Source of the DNA: Candidatus Bipolaricaulota bacterium
Lineage (GTDB): Bacteria > Bipolaricaulota > Bipolaricaulia > RBG-16-55-9 > DRXL01
Direction of reading: 5' to 3'
Length of the DNA stretch: 50,189 nt
NCBI GenBank assembly: GCA_025061735.1
Contig: JANXAU010000013.1
Coordinates: 1-50,189 of the forward strand
The notes below the pieces were generated by a model. It worked only from the letters and a program-made list of their open reading frames with translations, did not search any database and was not told the origin of the DNA. Position numbers and translations under genes: made by a program. How positions within the stretch are numbered: position 1 is the stretch's first letter; each line of letters opens with the position of its first letter. Positions 40,467 through 48,618 of the stretch are shown one piece after another.

Positions 40467-40499
40467 AGCTCTTCACCTTCTTCTATGACTAGCTTATCA

Positions 40500-40510
40500 C
40501 ACGCTGCGTG
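40500..40510. promoter_or_regulatory. inverted repeat CACGC-T-GCGTG upstream of hicB
   Basis: A perfect 5-bp inverted repeat with one central base, 34 nt before the hicB ATG. A close relative (CACGCTCCGTG, 41452-41462) lies 25 nt before the DUF3800 ATG, and a degenerate copy (GACGCTGCACG) lies beyond hicA at 39905-39915. It may be an operator or recombination footprint. Confidence 0.35.
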
Positions 40511-40551
40511 CCCTCTCCAGCTGTGCGTATTAGTTTTGTTCGATTCAACTA

Positions 40552-40579
40552 TTGACTTTTCAAGGCGTCGTGGTAAAAT
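40552..40579 (+). promoter_or_regulatory. promoter of the candidate small RNA
   Basis: TTGACT (40552-40557) and TAAAAT (40574-40579) are 16 nt apart. The expected start, G40586, is at the base of the first helix of the predicted RNA, the same spacing seen for rnpB. Confidence 0.45.
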
Positions 40580-40585
40580 ATAACT

Positions 40586-40656
40586 GGCGGGTGGCTCTTC
40601 GGAGCCTGCGTCACAGGCGCTGTCGGCGAGTACGCCGAGCCCGTCATCATCTTTTA
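40586..40656 (+). ncRNA. candidate structured small RNA (four-helix junction)
   Basis: The transcript would fold as a closing helix (TGGCGGG 40585-40591 with CCCGTCA 40640-40646, one G-U pair) around three hairpins: GGCTC-TTCG-GAGCC (40593-40606, stable UUCG tetraloop), ACAG-GCG-CTGT (40613-40623) and CGGCG-AGTA-CGCCG (40624-40637). A U-rich stretch (CTTTTA) follows. The G-U pair works only on the plus strand. It is not a tRNA (no T arm consensus) or SRP RNA. It lies between two minus-strand genes and its end meets the DUF3800 stop. Identity unknown. Confidence 0.4.
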
Positions 40657-41427
40657 CGGGAACTTCTTGATCCCATATCCTGCATAATCTCCCTCTGACG
40701 AGCGATGCAGCTTTGACTCGATCCTTTCAAAGTAAGAGTAGCGATTGATGAATCTGCGATGCGCGTCCCATTCGTCTCCATACATGAAAAACTGACGATA
40801 GATGTTGTAGCCACAGAGATCGGCTAGCTGTAAGAGATTATTCTCATGCGATGGGATGAACAATAACCCTTCGACAATCCGGTTCACGCGCACAAATTCT
40901 GTGCCCTTTTCCAGATAGCGAAGATGTTGTTGTGTGAGCAAGTCTTCATAGCCTTTCTTCATCACTTGCAGGTCGGTGATCTTATCAAAGAGGATCAAGC
41001 CGAAAGCATCCGGTAGGCTCTCAAGGAACAGTTCGATCCGTTCAAAGAGCAGGCGGTAGGCCAAGGAACTTGGCGACTGGGGTTGCTTATACTGATCCTG
41101 CATCTGTTCTTTGTTAATGACGCTGGCTATGATCGTGATATTGTAAGAGAGTAGGGCGTCATAGAGCTTGGCGACGAATTCGTTTAACTCGTCTTCTGTA
41201 AGGTGATACCGATGGATGTATCGTTTCTCGCGCTCTTTGGGGATGCGCAGCCATGCCGATTTAATCTCTACTCGTGCATCACGGAAGTAGGTGTTTTTAA
41301 GCATCAAAACGTCATTATTAAGTGCTCGCCACTCGCTGACGGGCAGGCCAAGAGCGCAGAGAACGAAGTATCTTCCCCTGCTCTCATACTCCCGCTCGCC
41401 GCTCTCGTCTAAGTAGAAAAGATACAT
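40654..41427 (-). CDS. DUF3800 domain protein
   Basis: A 257-residue protein starting MYLFYLDESG, the DESG motif that marks DUF3800, a family with an RNase H-like fold. Later conserved acidic positions are LILFDKITD and LQLADLCGYNIYR. DUF3800 proteins are common in mobile and defence regions and are suspected nucleases. The start lies 44 nt after the stop of the AT-rich gene upstream, so the two probably form an operon. No Shine-Dalgarno is seen. Base composition is lower in GC than the flanks. Confidence 0.85.
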   Translation of the reverse strand: MYLFYLDESGEREYESRGRYFVLCALGLPVSEWRALNNDVLMLKNTYFRDARVEIKSAWLRIPKEREKRYIHRYHLTEDELNEFVAKLYDALLSYNITIIASVINKEQMQDQYKQPQSPSSLAYRLLFERIELFLESLPDAFGLILFDKITDLQVMKKGYEDLLTQQHLRYLEKGTEFVRVNRIVEGLLFIPSHENNLLQLADLCGYNIYRQFFMYGDEWDAHRRFINRYSYFERIESKLHRSSEGDYAGYGIKKFP

Positions 41428-41471
41428 TAGGATTTTTGTATGTTACACGCTCCGTGTTCGCACAAGCTTAG

Positions 41472-42209
41472 TTATGAAGGTGGTAGTACCTTTAAACCTT
41501 TATTAAAATCCTCGGGTGTAGTAATTATAGTTATATCCCTGCAATCTCCTATTTGGAGCTCGAAGGGTTCCTTATCCTTACTGCCTGCATCAACGATAAT
41601 GCGATATTCTTTTTGAGGAGCGAAATATCTGCGTTTGATGAATCCCCATAATCTCTCATCGAAGTTACCATGGAACGTCGTATCATCAAAATAATTCACA
41701 AGCCCCATACTATATTTGTAGATCCTACCGCGCTTTTGTGCTTCTTGAAGAGCTTTTCTAACTCTTTCCAGAAATTCTTTGGTATTGGTGGTTATTAGCA
41801 TATTCTTTGCATGACCAAAATTAGCTTTATGTATTCTCAAAGAATCTTCGAACTCCTGAAGTTGATCTGCTCTAATCTTTTGATTTGCATTAAAACTTAA
41901 AGTGTACATACAAAAGGCATTCAGGTTAAGGACACAATTCATCTGGAGTGCTACTGGTGCAGCAAGCGATTTGCCATCTATCTCTTGATCAATGATTTTG
42001 ATAGTAACCCGATCAGGTTGATACCAAGCCACAAGACCCTCGTAACGATCCCCTCGAAAGTTATCTTTCTCTGCCAATTCCATAAAGAAACGGAGAGTAT
42101 TCATGTATAGCTTTCCCCTCTGAAGGTCCTCTAAATACTCCAGTTTATCTTGAAACTTAATTAACGAAGCAATAATAATTCTATCAACTTCGGGTTCCTT
42201 ATATGTCAT
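41472..42209 (-). CDS. AT-rich gene of unknown function (LYMNTL protein)
   Basis: A 245-residue protein, clearly AT-rich in contrast to its neighbours, with codons such as ATA and TTA common. Features: LEYLEDLQRGKLYMNTLRFF near residue 30, RGDRYEGLVAW, a central VNYFDDTTF and RRYFAPQKEYRIIVD near the C-terminus. I have seen this layout (a G-LYMN-L-FF motif followed by D-YEG and a KEYR end) in phage- and island-borne proteins of unknown role, sometimes grouped near DUF2971. GAGGA with 7-nt spacing supports the ATG. It is probably cotranscribed with DUF3800. Confidence 0.7.
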   Translation of the reverse strand: MTYKEPEVDRIIIASLIKFQDKLEYLEDLQRGKLYMNTLRFFMELAEKDNFRGDRYEGLVAWYQPDRVTIKIIDQEIDGKSLAAPVALQMNCVLNLNAFCMYTLSFNANQKIRADQLQEFEDSLRIHKANFGHAKNMLITTNTKEFLERVRKALQEAQKRGRIYKYSMGLVNYFDDTTFHGNFDERLWGFIKRRYFAPQKEYRIIVDAGSKDKEPFELQIGDCRDITIITTPEDFNKGLKVLPPS

Positions 42210-42308
42210 TGAATTGTCCTCACTATTGAACGGCGCTGCTCTCTAGTTATTACTGAGGATAGCTCAGATAAATTATCTTTGCAAGATCAACTGTCTTAGC
42301 TTCAAACG

Positions 42309-45134
42309 CTACATCCCCCCTTGCACGTCGAAATAGACCGTCGGTCCCGGCTGACCCTGCCCCTGCGCCACACCAAAGCGCAGTTCCACGGGAAGCCCAT
42401 AGCCCAGCACTATCCTGAGACGCAACTCGCCCCCATAACTGCTCAGCATCTCGCCCTCGCCCAACAGCTCTTGCGAGAGCCGCGCCGCATCGAGAAAGAA
42501 GACTCCCGTCACCCTCTCAAAAAAGACCGACCACAGCCCTAGCCCCTTCTCTACAAAGACCAGCGGCAGCTCGACCTCCCACCCCGAATAGATAATCTGA
42601 GTCGCTTCGTATCTATCTTTGGGAAATCCCCGCAACGGCCAAGGCCCTCCCGACCCGCCCGCTCTCAACGGCGTCAGATCGTCCCGCGCCAAGATCGTCG
42701 TCCGCGTGACACGATGCTCAAATTCTAACGGCAAGCTCAACTGCTCTCTCTGCCGAATGAGCAACGCCGTCTTCAGCTGGTCGCGCACCCACGAGAGCTT
42801 CGCCTGCAACGCCATCTCTTTGCTCAGGCGCAAGAGATCGCTTCCGCCTTGGAGCGTCTCATCGTAGCGCAGCACGAGCGAAGAGATCGTATGCTCTTTG
42901 GTCTGGCGCAGCTCCGCTCCCAGCGAAGCCCTCTGCGTCTGCCCCAGCCGACGCCCCAGCACAAGACGAAGCTCTGCCCCGATGATCGTCTCGCGAGTGC
43001 GCTCGGCGCGCAACGCGATCTGTGGGCCAAGACTGTTGACTCCCTCCGTCAGCCAGCGCAACCAGCCCCACTCCGTCTTGAGCGTCAGATCGCTGACGTA
43101 GTTGACAGAGAGCACGAGCTGAGAAGTCTTCAGATCGAGCGCCGTGTAGAGCGAGTAATTCTTCTGGCCGAGGGGATCGAAGCCGACGAAGAGCAGTCCG
43201 GGCTGGAGGGGATTGGGGATGGGGACCCAGACGCGCGGTGCAAGAAATTCTTGAGCGCGATAGGGCTTGGGCGTGAGATTGGCATTGCGCCAGCCCGACC
43301 ACATCGGGAGAGTCTCTTGAGTCAGCGTCACGGTCTTCCATTGCGTGGGATCTGATTCTATCGCGTGAAGCTCGTAGCCTTGGGTGCTGTAACCCACATA
43401 GGCGATCTCCTTGCCGTCGGGGGAGATCGCCGGGGCGAAGGCCCCCGTCAGCACGTTCGTCACTTTGAAAAGCTGCCCATCGGAGAGACGATAAGCGTAG
43501 ATGTTATAGACGCCATCTTCGCGGTCGGAGCTGAAGAGAATAAACTCCCCATCTGGCGACCAATCGGGGTCGAAGTCGCCGAATCTGTCTTGAGTGATGG
43601 AGATCAGCTCTCCTTTTGCTTTGGGGGAGGGATCGGGGGAGATCTCGAGCAGATAGAGATCTTGATAGCCCCCCATCTTCCAGAGCGAGAGCGCGATCTT
43701 CTGCCCGTCGGGCGAGATCGCAAACGAATCTACAAAGAGATCGTCGGGGAACTCATAGAACGGGAGAATGCGCTCCCCTTCGAGATCGTAGATCGCCAGG
43801 GCGGGGGATTTTCCCTGGGCGCGCTGCTGCGCAAATAAGATTCTCTTGCCGTCGGGGAAGAAGACGGGGGCATAGGCGCGTGCTTGTTCTGTCAGGCGCT
43901 TCTCTTCTTTCTTCTCCAAGTCCCACAGATAGAGATCGCCGTAGGTGTAGCGCAGCGCGAAGATCTCGTGTTTGGCGTACAAGACGCTCTGGCCGTCGGG
44001 GGAGATCTGGGGAGCGGGGGCGAAGAAGGGCGGGCGGAAGAAGCTCAGCTCAAACGCCAAGGGGACAACCGAGCTGTTCTCTTTGCTGTCGCGCGTCACG
44101 CGGCGAATCGAGGGTTCGCGGCGTGAGTCCTTGTGATAGAAATAGACAAACTTCCCGTCGGGCGACCAGACGGGGTCGTTGTGCCAATACCCCAGCCGAC
44201 TGATCTTTCTCGACGAAGTCACTCCCGCGCTCTTGATCTTTTCGATCTGGGGGATAAACTGAGCTTTGAGCCATTCTTGCCAGGCTCGCTCTAGCTCTTG
44301 AGGCGAGACGCCCAGCGCTTTCTGGAACGTAGCGCCGAAGTCATTGATCAATCCCAGCGAGAAGACCGTGAGCGGTGAGTCGGCGTTCAGCTCATTAAGC
44401 CGAGCGAATTTATCGTCGCCGTAGCGCTCGGCGATGAAGCGCGCGAACCACGCGCCGCCGTCGTGCGAGAGCATGTATTCTGAGGGCCAGCTCTTGCGGT
44501 CGTAGCTGGTGCTCATCTGATCGAGAGGGATAAATCTGTTCTCTAAGACTTGCGCACGAAAATACATGGCGTCGCGGCTTGAGTTAGAGCGCGATGCGCC
44601 GGAGCGCTTGAGTTCAAAGTAGATGGGAATCCCTTCGATGATCGTGCCGGGCTTGCTGGCGTTGGGGAGCACCAGCGGACCGAGAACAGTCCGTAAGAGC
44701 CGCGACAGACCGTGCACTTTCGTGATATCAAAGACATGCCCAATCTCGTGATATAAGACGTCTTCGAGCCACGAGGGATTCTGGGGATTGAGCCATTCGT
44801 TCATGGTGCGCGCGTGTGAGACCCCGGCGATCAAATCTCCCAAGGGATTGGCCGCGCCAATGGCAAAATCTGCCGGGTCGGCCAAGATCACATTGATCTT
44901 CACGGGGACGGCGTAGCGCAGCTCTCTGGCCCAAAATTCATAAGCTTCTTCGCTGATGAGCGCGGCTTCTTGAGCGATCTCTTCTAAGCCATCGTGATAG
45001 ATAATATGAAAGTGCGGAGTCTCTAGGACGCTCCACTCGAGCGTGGGATCGAGTTCGAGAAACTGGGCTTGCGCGGGAATCACGAGCCAAATCCAAACAA
45101 AAGCGACGATGAGAACGCGAACGATACAGCGCAT
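42309..45134 (-). CDS. secreted metalloprotease with PD40 propeller and C-terminal barrel-like region
   Basis: A 941-residue protein in three parts. A signal peptide (VLIVAFVWIWLVIPAQAQ) precedes a gluzincin-type peptidase domain with HEIGH near residue 130 and a downstream EGIPIYFE that supplies the third zinc ligand. Residues about 310-620 hold PD40/TolB-like beta-propeller repeats (DPVWSPDGKFVYF, ISPDGQKIALS, DWSPDGEFILFSSDRED). The last 300 residues are amphipathic beta strands with the pattern of an outer-membrane surface-antigen (Omp85-like) barrel, ending VYFDVQGGM. The combination suggests an outer-membrane protease or processing machine. AGGAGG precedes the ATG. Confidence 0.85.
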   Translation of the reverse strand: MRCIVRVLIVAFVWIWLVIPAQAQFLELDPTLEWSVLETPHFHIIYHDGLEEIAQEAALISEEAYEFWARELRYAVPVKINVILADPADFAIGAANPLGDLIAGVSHARTMNEWLNPQNPSWLEDVLYHEIGHVFDITKVHGLSRLLRTVLGPLVLPNASKPGTIIEGIPIYFELKRSGASRSNSSRDAMYFRAQVLENRFIPLDQMSTSYDRKSWPSEYMLSHDGGAWFARFIAERYGDDKFARLNELNADSPLTVFSLGLINDFGATFQKALGVSPQELERAWQEWLKAQFIPQIEKIKSAGVTSSRKISRLGYWHNDPVWSPDGKFVYFYHKDSRREPSIRRVTRDSKENSSVVPLAFELSFFRPPFFAPAPQISPDGQSVLYAKHEIFALRYTYGDLYLWDLEKKEEKRLTEQARAYAPVFFPDGKRILFAQQRAQGKSPALAIYDLEGERILPFYEFPDDLFVDSFAISPDGQKIALSLWKMGGYQDLYLLEISPDPSPKAKGELISITQDRFGDFDPDWSPDGEFILFSSDREDGVYNIYAYRLSDGQLFKVTNVLTGAFAPAISPDGKEIAYVGYSTQGYELHAIESDPTQWKTVTLTQETLPMWSGWRNANLTPKPYRAQEFLAPRVWVPIPNPLQPGLLFVGFDPLGQKNYSLYTALDLKTSQLVLSVNYVSDLTLKTEWGWLRWLTEGVNSLGPQIALRAERTRETIIGAELRLVLGRRLGQTQRASLGAELRQTKEHTISSLVLRYDETLQGGSDLLRLSKEMALQAKLSWVRDQLKTALLIRQREQLSLPLEFEHRVTRTTILARDDLTPLRAGGSGGPWPLRGFPKDRYEATQIIYSGWEVELPLVFVEKGLGLWSVFFERVTGVFFLDAARLSQELLGEGEMLSSYGGELRLRIVLGYGLPVELRFGVAQGQGQPGPTVYFDVQGGM

Positions 45135-45154
45135 ATTGACCTCCTATGCGAGAT

Positions 45155-45385
45155 TTACATCCCAAGATCTTCTAGCTTGAACCCCTCAGCACTTTCTAAG
45201 ACCCGCTTGACGCGCAGTTGGGCTTCTGTGAGCCTCTTCTGAATCTGATCGGCCAGCTTGACCCCTTCTTCAAAGAGATTGAGCGACTCTTCTAGCGAGA
45301 GCTGTTCGCTCTCTAACTGGCGCACGATCTCCTCCAGCCGAGCAAGCGCTGTTTCAATCTTAATCGTTTTCTTCTCTCTCTCCAC
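45155..45385 (-). CDS. xseB: exodeoxyribonuclease VII small subunit
   Basis: A 76-residue helical protein with the XseB pattern (IETALARLEEIVRQLESEQLSLEESLNLFEEGVKLADQIQKRL). It joins XseA in exonuclease VII. I chose GTG 45385, which has AAGGAGG at 6-nt spacing; a longer form would not match family length. It overlaps xseA by 26 nt. Confidence 0.94.
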   Translation of the reverse strand: MEREKKTIKIETALARLEEIVRQLESEQLSLEESLNLFEEGVKLADQIQKRLTEAQLRVKRVLESAEGFKLEDLGM

Positions 45386-46676
45386 TGGATACCTCCTTGG
45401 CTTCGACGCGCGCACGCAGAGACCCCTGATACAGTCTGATCTTTACGCTGTCTCCAACGGCGACTTGCTCGGCCGAGCGCACCACCTCTCCCGCGCTCGT
45501 CTCGACAATGGCGAACCCGCGACGCAAGACCATCGTCGGGTTGAGATTCGCGAGGCGTTCGAGAAGCGCACGAGCGCGCTCTTGGAGTCTGTTTAGTCGC
45601 TCGCGCATCGTTCGCGCGAGCAGCTCGCGCGCGTGATCGAGCGTCTGCTGGTGTTCTCGTACCAACTGCCCTGGACGGTGCAGCCCGCGACGACGGAGGA
45701 GCATCTGCAAGCGCAGCGCGCGATCTTCTAGCTGAGAATGGATGAGAGATTGAACGCGCTCTCTGGCGCCCTCGGCAAAACTTAGCAACACCGCGCGGTC
45801 CGGGACGACCATCTGCGCGGCCGCCGTAGGCGTGGGAGCACGACGATCGGCGACGAAGTCGGCAATGGTAAAATCAATCTCGTGGCCGACGCCGGTGACG
45901 ATGGGAATCGCCGACTCAAAGATCGCGCGCGCCACGGGTTCCTCGTTGAACGCCCATAAGTCTTCGAGCGAGCCGCCGCCGCGTGCTACCACCAGCACGT
46001 CTATGGAGGCTTCGTATTGGTGATAGCGATTGGCGGCTCGAATCGCCTGAGCGATTTCTTGGGCGGCGCCCTCGCCTTGGACGCGCGCGGGGAAGAGCAA
46101 GACTTCTACGAGGGGGTAGCGCTCCCGAAGGATCTTCAGTATATCGTGCAGGGCCGCGCCGCCGGGAGCAGTGACGATCCCAATCCGCTCTGGAAAAGAT
46201 GGAATAGGCTGCTTGAAGCGCTCGTCAAAGAGGCCCTCGGCTTGGAGTCGCTCTTTCAAACGCTCAAATTCAAGCTGCAGCTTGCCTATCCCCGCGGGGC
46301 GCATCTCGTAGACGTTGATCTGGTAGCGCCCGCGCCTCTCGTAAAGCGTGATCTGCCCAAAGGCGATCACGTTCTGGCCATCGGAGGGCGCAAACGGCAA
46401 GCGCGCGTTCTGTTCCGAAAACATCACGGCTTCGAGTTCGGCCTTCTCGTCCTTGAGCGTGAAGTACATGTGGCCGTTGGAATGATAGCGAAAGTTGGAG
46501 ATCTCGCCTTCGACCCACAGAGGCGGCAGCGAGCCTTCTAAGAGATCGCGCACGACTTGATTGATCTGGCTGATCGTCCAGATCTGGGTCTGATCCGAAC
46601 AGGGGAGAGACTCCTCCTCTCTCTGAGGAAAGGGATGCGAAGGGTCGGCGCTGAAGAGAGATCTCATCTCGCTCAT
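45360..46676 (-). CDS. xseA: exodeoxyribonuclease VII large subunit
   Basis: A 438-residue XseA: N-terminal OB fold (LWVEGEISNFRYHSNGHMYFTLKD), then the catalytic domain with GIVTAPGGAALHDIL, the RGGGSLEDLWAFNEE motif, GVGHEIDFTIADFVADRRAPTPTAAA, and a coiled-coil arm. The enzyme degrades single-stranded DNA from both ends. A promoter (TTGCCT-18-TAAGAT) ends 8 nt before the ATG and there is no Shine-Dalgarno. Confidence 0.96.
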   Translation of the reverse strand: MSEMRSLFSADPSHPFPQREEESLPCSDQTQIWTISQINQVVRDLLEGSLPPLWVEGEISNFRYHSNGHMYFTLKDEKAELEAVMFSEQNARLPFAPSDGQNVIAFGQITLYERRGRYQINVYEMRPAGIGKLQLEFERLKERLQAEGLFDERFKQPIPSFPERIGIVTAPGGAALHDILKILRERYPLVEVLLFPARVQGEGAAQEIAQAIRAANRYHQYEASIDVLVVARGGGSLEDLWAFNEEPVARAIFESAIPIVTGVGHEIDFTIADFVADRRAPTPTAAAQMVVPDRAVLLSFAEGARERVQSLIHSQLEDRALRLQMLLRRRGLHRPGQLVREHQQTLDHARELLARTMRERLNRLQERARALLERLANLNPTMVLRRGFAIVETSAGEVVRSAEQVAVGDSVKIRLYQGSLRARVEAKEVSSGEREEND

Positions 46677-46684
46677 GCGGCTTT

Positions 46685-46714
46685 ATCTTAACGGCTCTTG
46701 GGTAGGAGAGGCAA
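46685..46714 (-). promoter_or_regulatory. promoter of xseA-xseB (leaderless)
   Basis: On the minus strand TTGCCT (46709-46714) and TAAGAT (46685-46690) are 18 nt apart and 8 nt before the ATG. Confidence 0.6.
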
Positions 46715-46715
46715 G

Positions 46716-46745
46716 TTGGCTCCTTCAGGGCTTCCCTAGTAGAAT
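46716..46745 (+). promoter_or_regulatory. promoter of the threonine-dehydrogenase-type gene
   Basis: TTGGCT (46716-46721) and TAGAAT (46740-46745) are 18 nt apart and 9 nt before the ATG. Its -35 is back to back with that of xseA. Confidence 0.55.
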
Positions 46746-46754
46746 AAAAATACT

Positions 46755-47768
46755 ATGAAGACAATCTTAGTGACAGGAGCAAACGGCGAGATCGGCCACG
46801 GCCTGATCTGGCGGCTGGCCGAGCAGAGCGACGTGCGCATCATCGCGCTTGACATCCATGAACTGGACCCCACCCTCAAACCTAAAGTGCATCGGGCCGT
46901 CGTCGGGGATATCCTCGATACGGCGCTCCTAGAGAGCCTCTCGGCAACGTATAACTTCGACACGATCTATCACTTAGCAGCGTTGCTCTCGACCAAGGCC
47001 GAGCGCCAGCCCGTCTTGGCTCATAAAGTCAACGTAGACGGGACGCTCAATCTCCTCGAGATGGCTGTAGGGCAATCGCGGGTGCAGGGGCGCGAGATCA
47101 AATTTCTCTACCCCAGCTCGATTGCCGTCTACGGCCTGCCCGATTTATCGGCAAAGGCGCGCGCGGGGAGGGTCAAAGAGCACGAGTGGCTCACCCCGCG
47201 CACCATGTACGGCATCAACAAGCTCTACTGCGAGCAGTTGGGGATCTATTACGCGCGGTACTATCGTCAGCTTGACGCGGACGCCACGCGCGGGCATATC
47301 GACTTTCGCGCCTTGCGCTTTCCGGGGTTGATCAGCGCGGTGACCGTGCCCACCGGAGGCACAAGCGACTACGCCCCCGAGATGCTCCATGCTGCGGCCC
47401 AGGGGAAGCCCTACGCGTGCTTTGTCCGCGAAGACACGCGCATCCCGTTTATGGCCATGCCCGATGCCATTGAAGCCCTCTTGAAGCTCGAGGCCGCGCC
47501 GCGCCAACAACTCTCTAGTTTTGTGTATAACGTCACGGCGTTCAATCCCTCCGCCGAGGAGATCTTCCAACTGGTGCGCCGCGCCTTCCCCAACGCGCAA
47601 GTGACGTTCGCTCCGGATCTGAAGCGCCAGAAGATCGTGGACAGTTGGCCGGCCGATCTTGACGACTCGGCGGCGCGGGCCGAGTGGGGCTGGCGGCCCG
47701 CCTACGGGATGGATCGCGCCTTTTCTGACTATCTGGTGCCGGGGGTCTTGCAGCGCTACCGAGCTTAG
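46755..47768 (+). CDS. NAD-dependent epimerase/dehydratase-fold enzyme, L-threonine dehydrogenase-like
   Basis: A 337-residue extended SDR with the NAD motif TGANGEIG, the SSIAVYG strand and the YGINK catalytic pair. The segment ALRFPGLISA followed by PTGGTSDYAPEMLHAAAQGKPY and RIPFMAMPDAIEAL matches the UDP-epimerase-like L-threonine 3-dehydrogenases known from Flavobacterium and Thermoplasma, and not sugar epimerases. It would oxidise threonine to 2-amino-3-ketobutyrate. Assignment by motif recall only. No Shine-Dalgarno. Confidence 0.85.
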   Translation: MKTILVTGANGEIGHGLIWRLAEQSDVRIIALDIHELDPTLKPKVHRAVVGDILDTALLESLSATYNFDTIYHLAALLSTKAERQPVLAHKVNVDGTLNLLEMAVGQSRVQGREIKFLYPSSIAVYGLPDLSAKARAGRVKEHEWLTPRTMYGINKLYCEQLGIYYARYYRQLDADATRGHIDFRALRFPGLISAVTVPTGGTSDYAPEMLHAAAQGKPYACFVREDTRIPFMAMPDAIEALLKLEAAPRQQLSSFVYNVTAFNPSAEEIFQLVRRAFPNAQVTFAPDLKRQKIVDSWPADLDDSAARAEWGWRPAYGMDRAFSDYLVPGVLQRYRA

Positions 47769-47777
47769 TCCTATAAT
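47748..47777 (+). promoter_or_regulatory. promoter of the SDR gene (leaderless)
   Basis: TTGCAG (47748-47753) and a perfect TATAAT (47772-47777) are 18 nt apart; the ATG follows after 7 nt. The -35 lies in the end of the preceding gene. Confidence 0.65.
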
Positions 47778-47784
47778 GGGGGCT

Positions 47785-48618
47785 ATGAATCCCGTTGCGC
47801 TCATCACCGGCAGCAACAGCGGCATCGGCTTGGAGACGGCTCTCTATCTGGCCCGACATGGCTACACCGTCTGGGCGACGATGCGCAATCTTCAAAAAGC
47901 TGATGAACTACGCAAGATTATCGAATCTGAACGATTGCCTGTCGAGATCGCCCAGCTTGACGTCCGCGACGATAATTCCGTCAAGAGCGCCGTCGAGCAG
48001 ATCTTACAAAAAAGCGGGCGCATTGACGTTCTGATCAACAACGCGGGCTATGGGCTGCGCGGCGCGGCCGAAGAGGTCCGGCTCGATGAATGGAAGCAGC
48101 AGTTCGAGACGAATTTCTTCGGCGTGATCCGCGTCACGCAAGCGGTCCTCCCGCAGATGCGCCAGCAACGATCGGGCGCGATCGTGAATATCAGCTCGGT
48201 GCTAGGGCGCATGGCCATCCCGTTTGCCGGACCCTATACGTCGAGCAAGTTCGCCCTTGAAGGTCTGTCGGAGACGCTGCGCTACGAGCTGGCCCCCTGG
48301 AACATCAAAGTCATTCTCATCGAGCCGGGCTTTATCGCTACCAAGTTTCAAGAGAACGCGCAGTTGGCGCAAGCCGCTCAAGACGACAACTCTCCCTATA
48401 CGCTCTTCAAGCAAGCCAGCGGTCGGCGCATCCAGAGAAACATCTATCGTGCGGCTCCTTCAGTGATCGTGGCAGAGACGATCTATCGCGCGATCACGCA
48501 TCCCAACCCCAAGCTGCGCTATCCCGTCGGGCGCGACGCCAGATACCTACTCCCGCTGCGACGCTTCCTCCCCAGCAGGGTCTTTGAATATCTGCTCAAG
48601 CGGCAGCTAGGGCTTTGA
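47785..48618 (+). CDS. short-chain dehydrogenase/reductase
   Basis: A 277-residue classical SDR: TGSNSGIGLETAL, LINNAGYGLRGAAEE, the Ser in IVNISSVLGRMA and YTSSK. The C-terminal part (IEPGFIATKFQEN, then YPVGRDARYLLPLRRFLPSRVFEYLL) is typical of the retinol-dehydrogenase-like bacterial SDRs of unspecified substrate. No Shine-Dalgarno; leaderless by promoter position. Its 3' end overlaps the convergent ATPase gene by 23 nt. Confidence 0.9.
   Translation: MNPVALITGSNSGIGLETALYLARHGYTVWATMRNLQKADELRKIIESERLPVEIAQLDVRDDNSVKSAVEQILQKSGRIDVLINNAGYGLRGAAEEVRLDEWKQQFETNFFGVIRVTQAVLPQMRQQRSGAIVNISSVLGRMAIPFAGPYTSSKFALEGLSETLRYELAPWNIKVILIEPGFIATKFQENAQLAQAAQDDNSPYTLFKQASGRRIQRNIYRAAPSVIVAETIYRAITHPNPKLRYPVGRDARYLLPLRRFLPSRVFEYLLKRQLGL

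Noticed and set aside
40585-40646. The cloverleaf-like small RNA as a tRNA or tRNA-like gene.
   Set aside because: There is no GTTCRA T-loop, the loops are 3-4 nt and not 7, and no anticodon arm of standard size.
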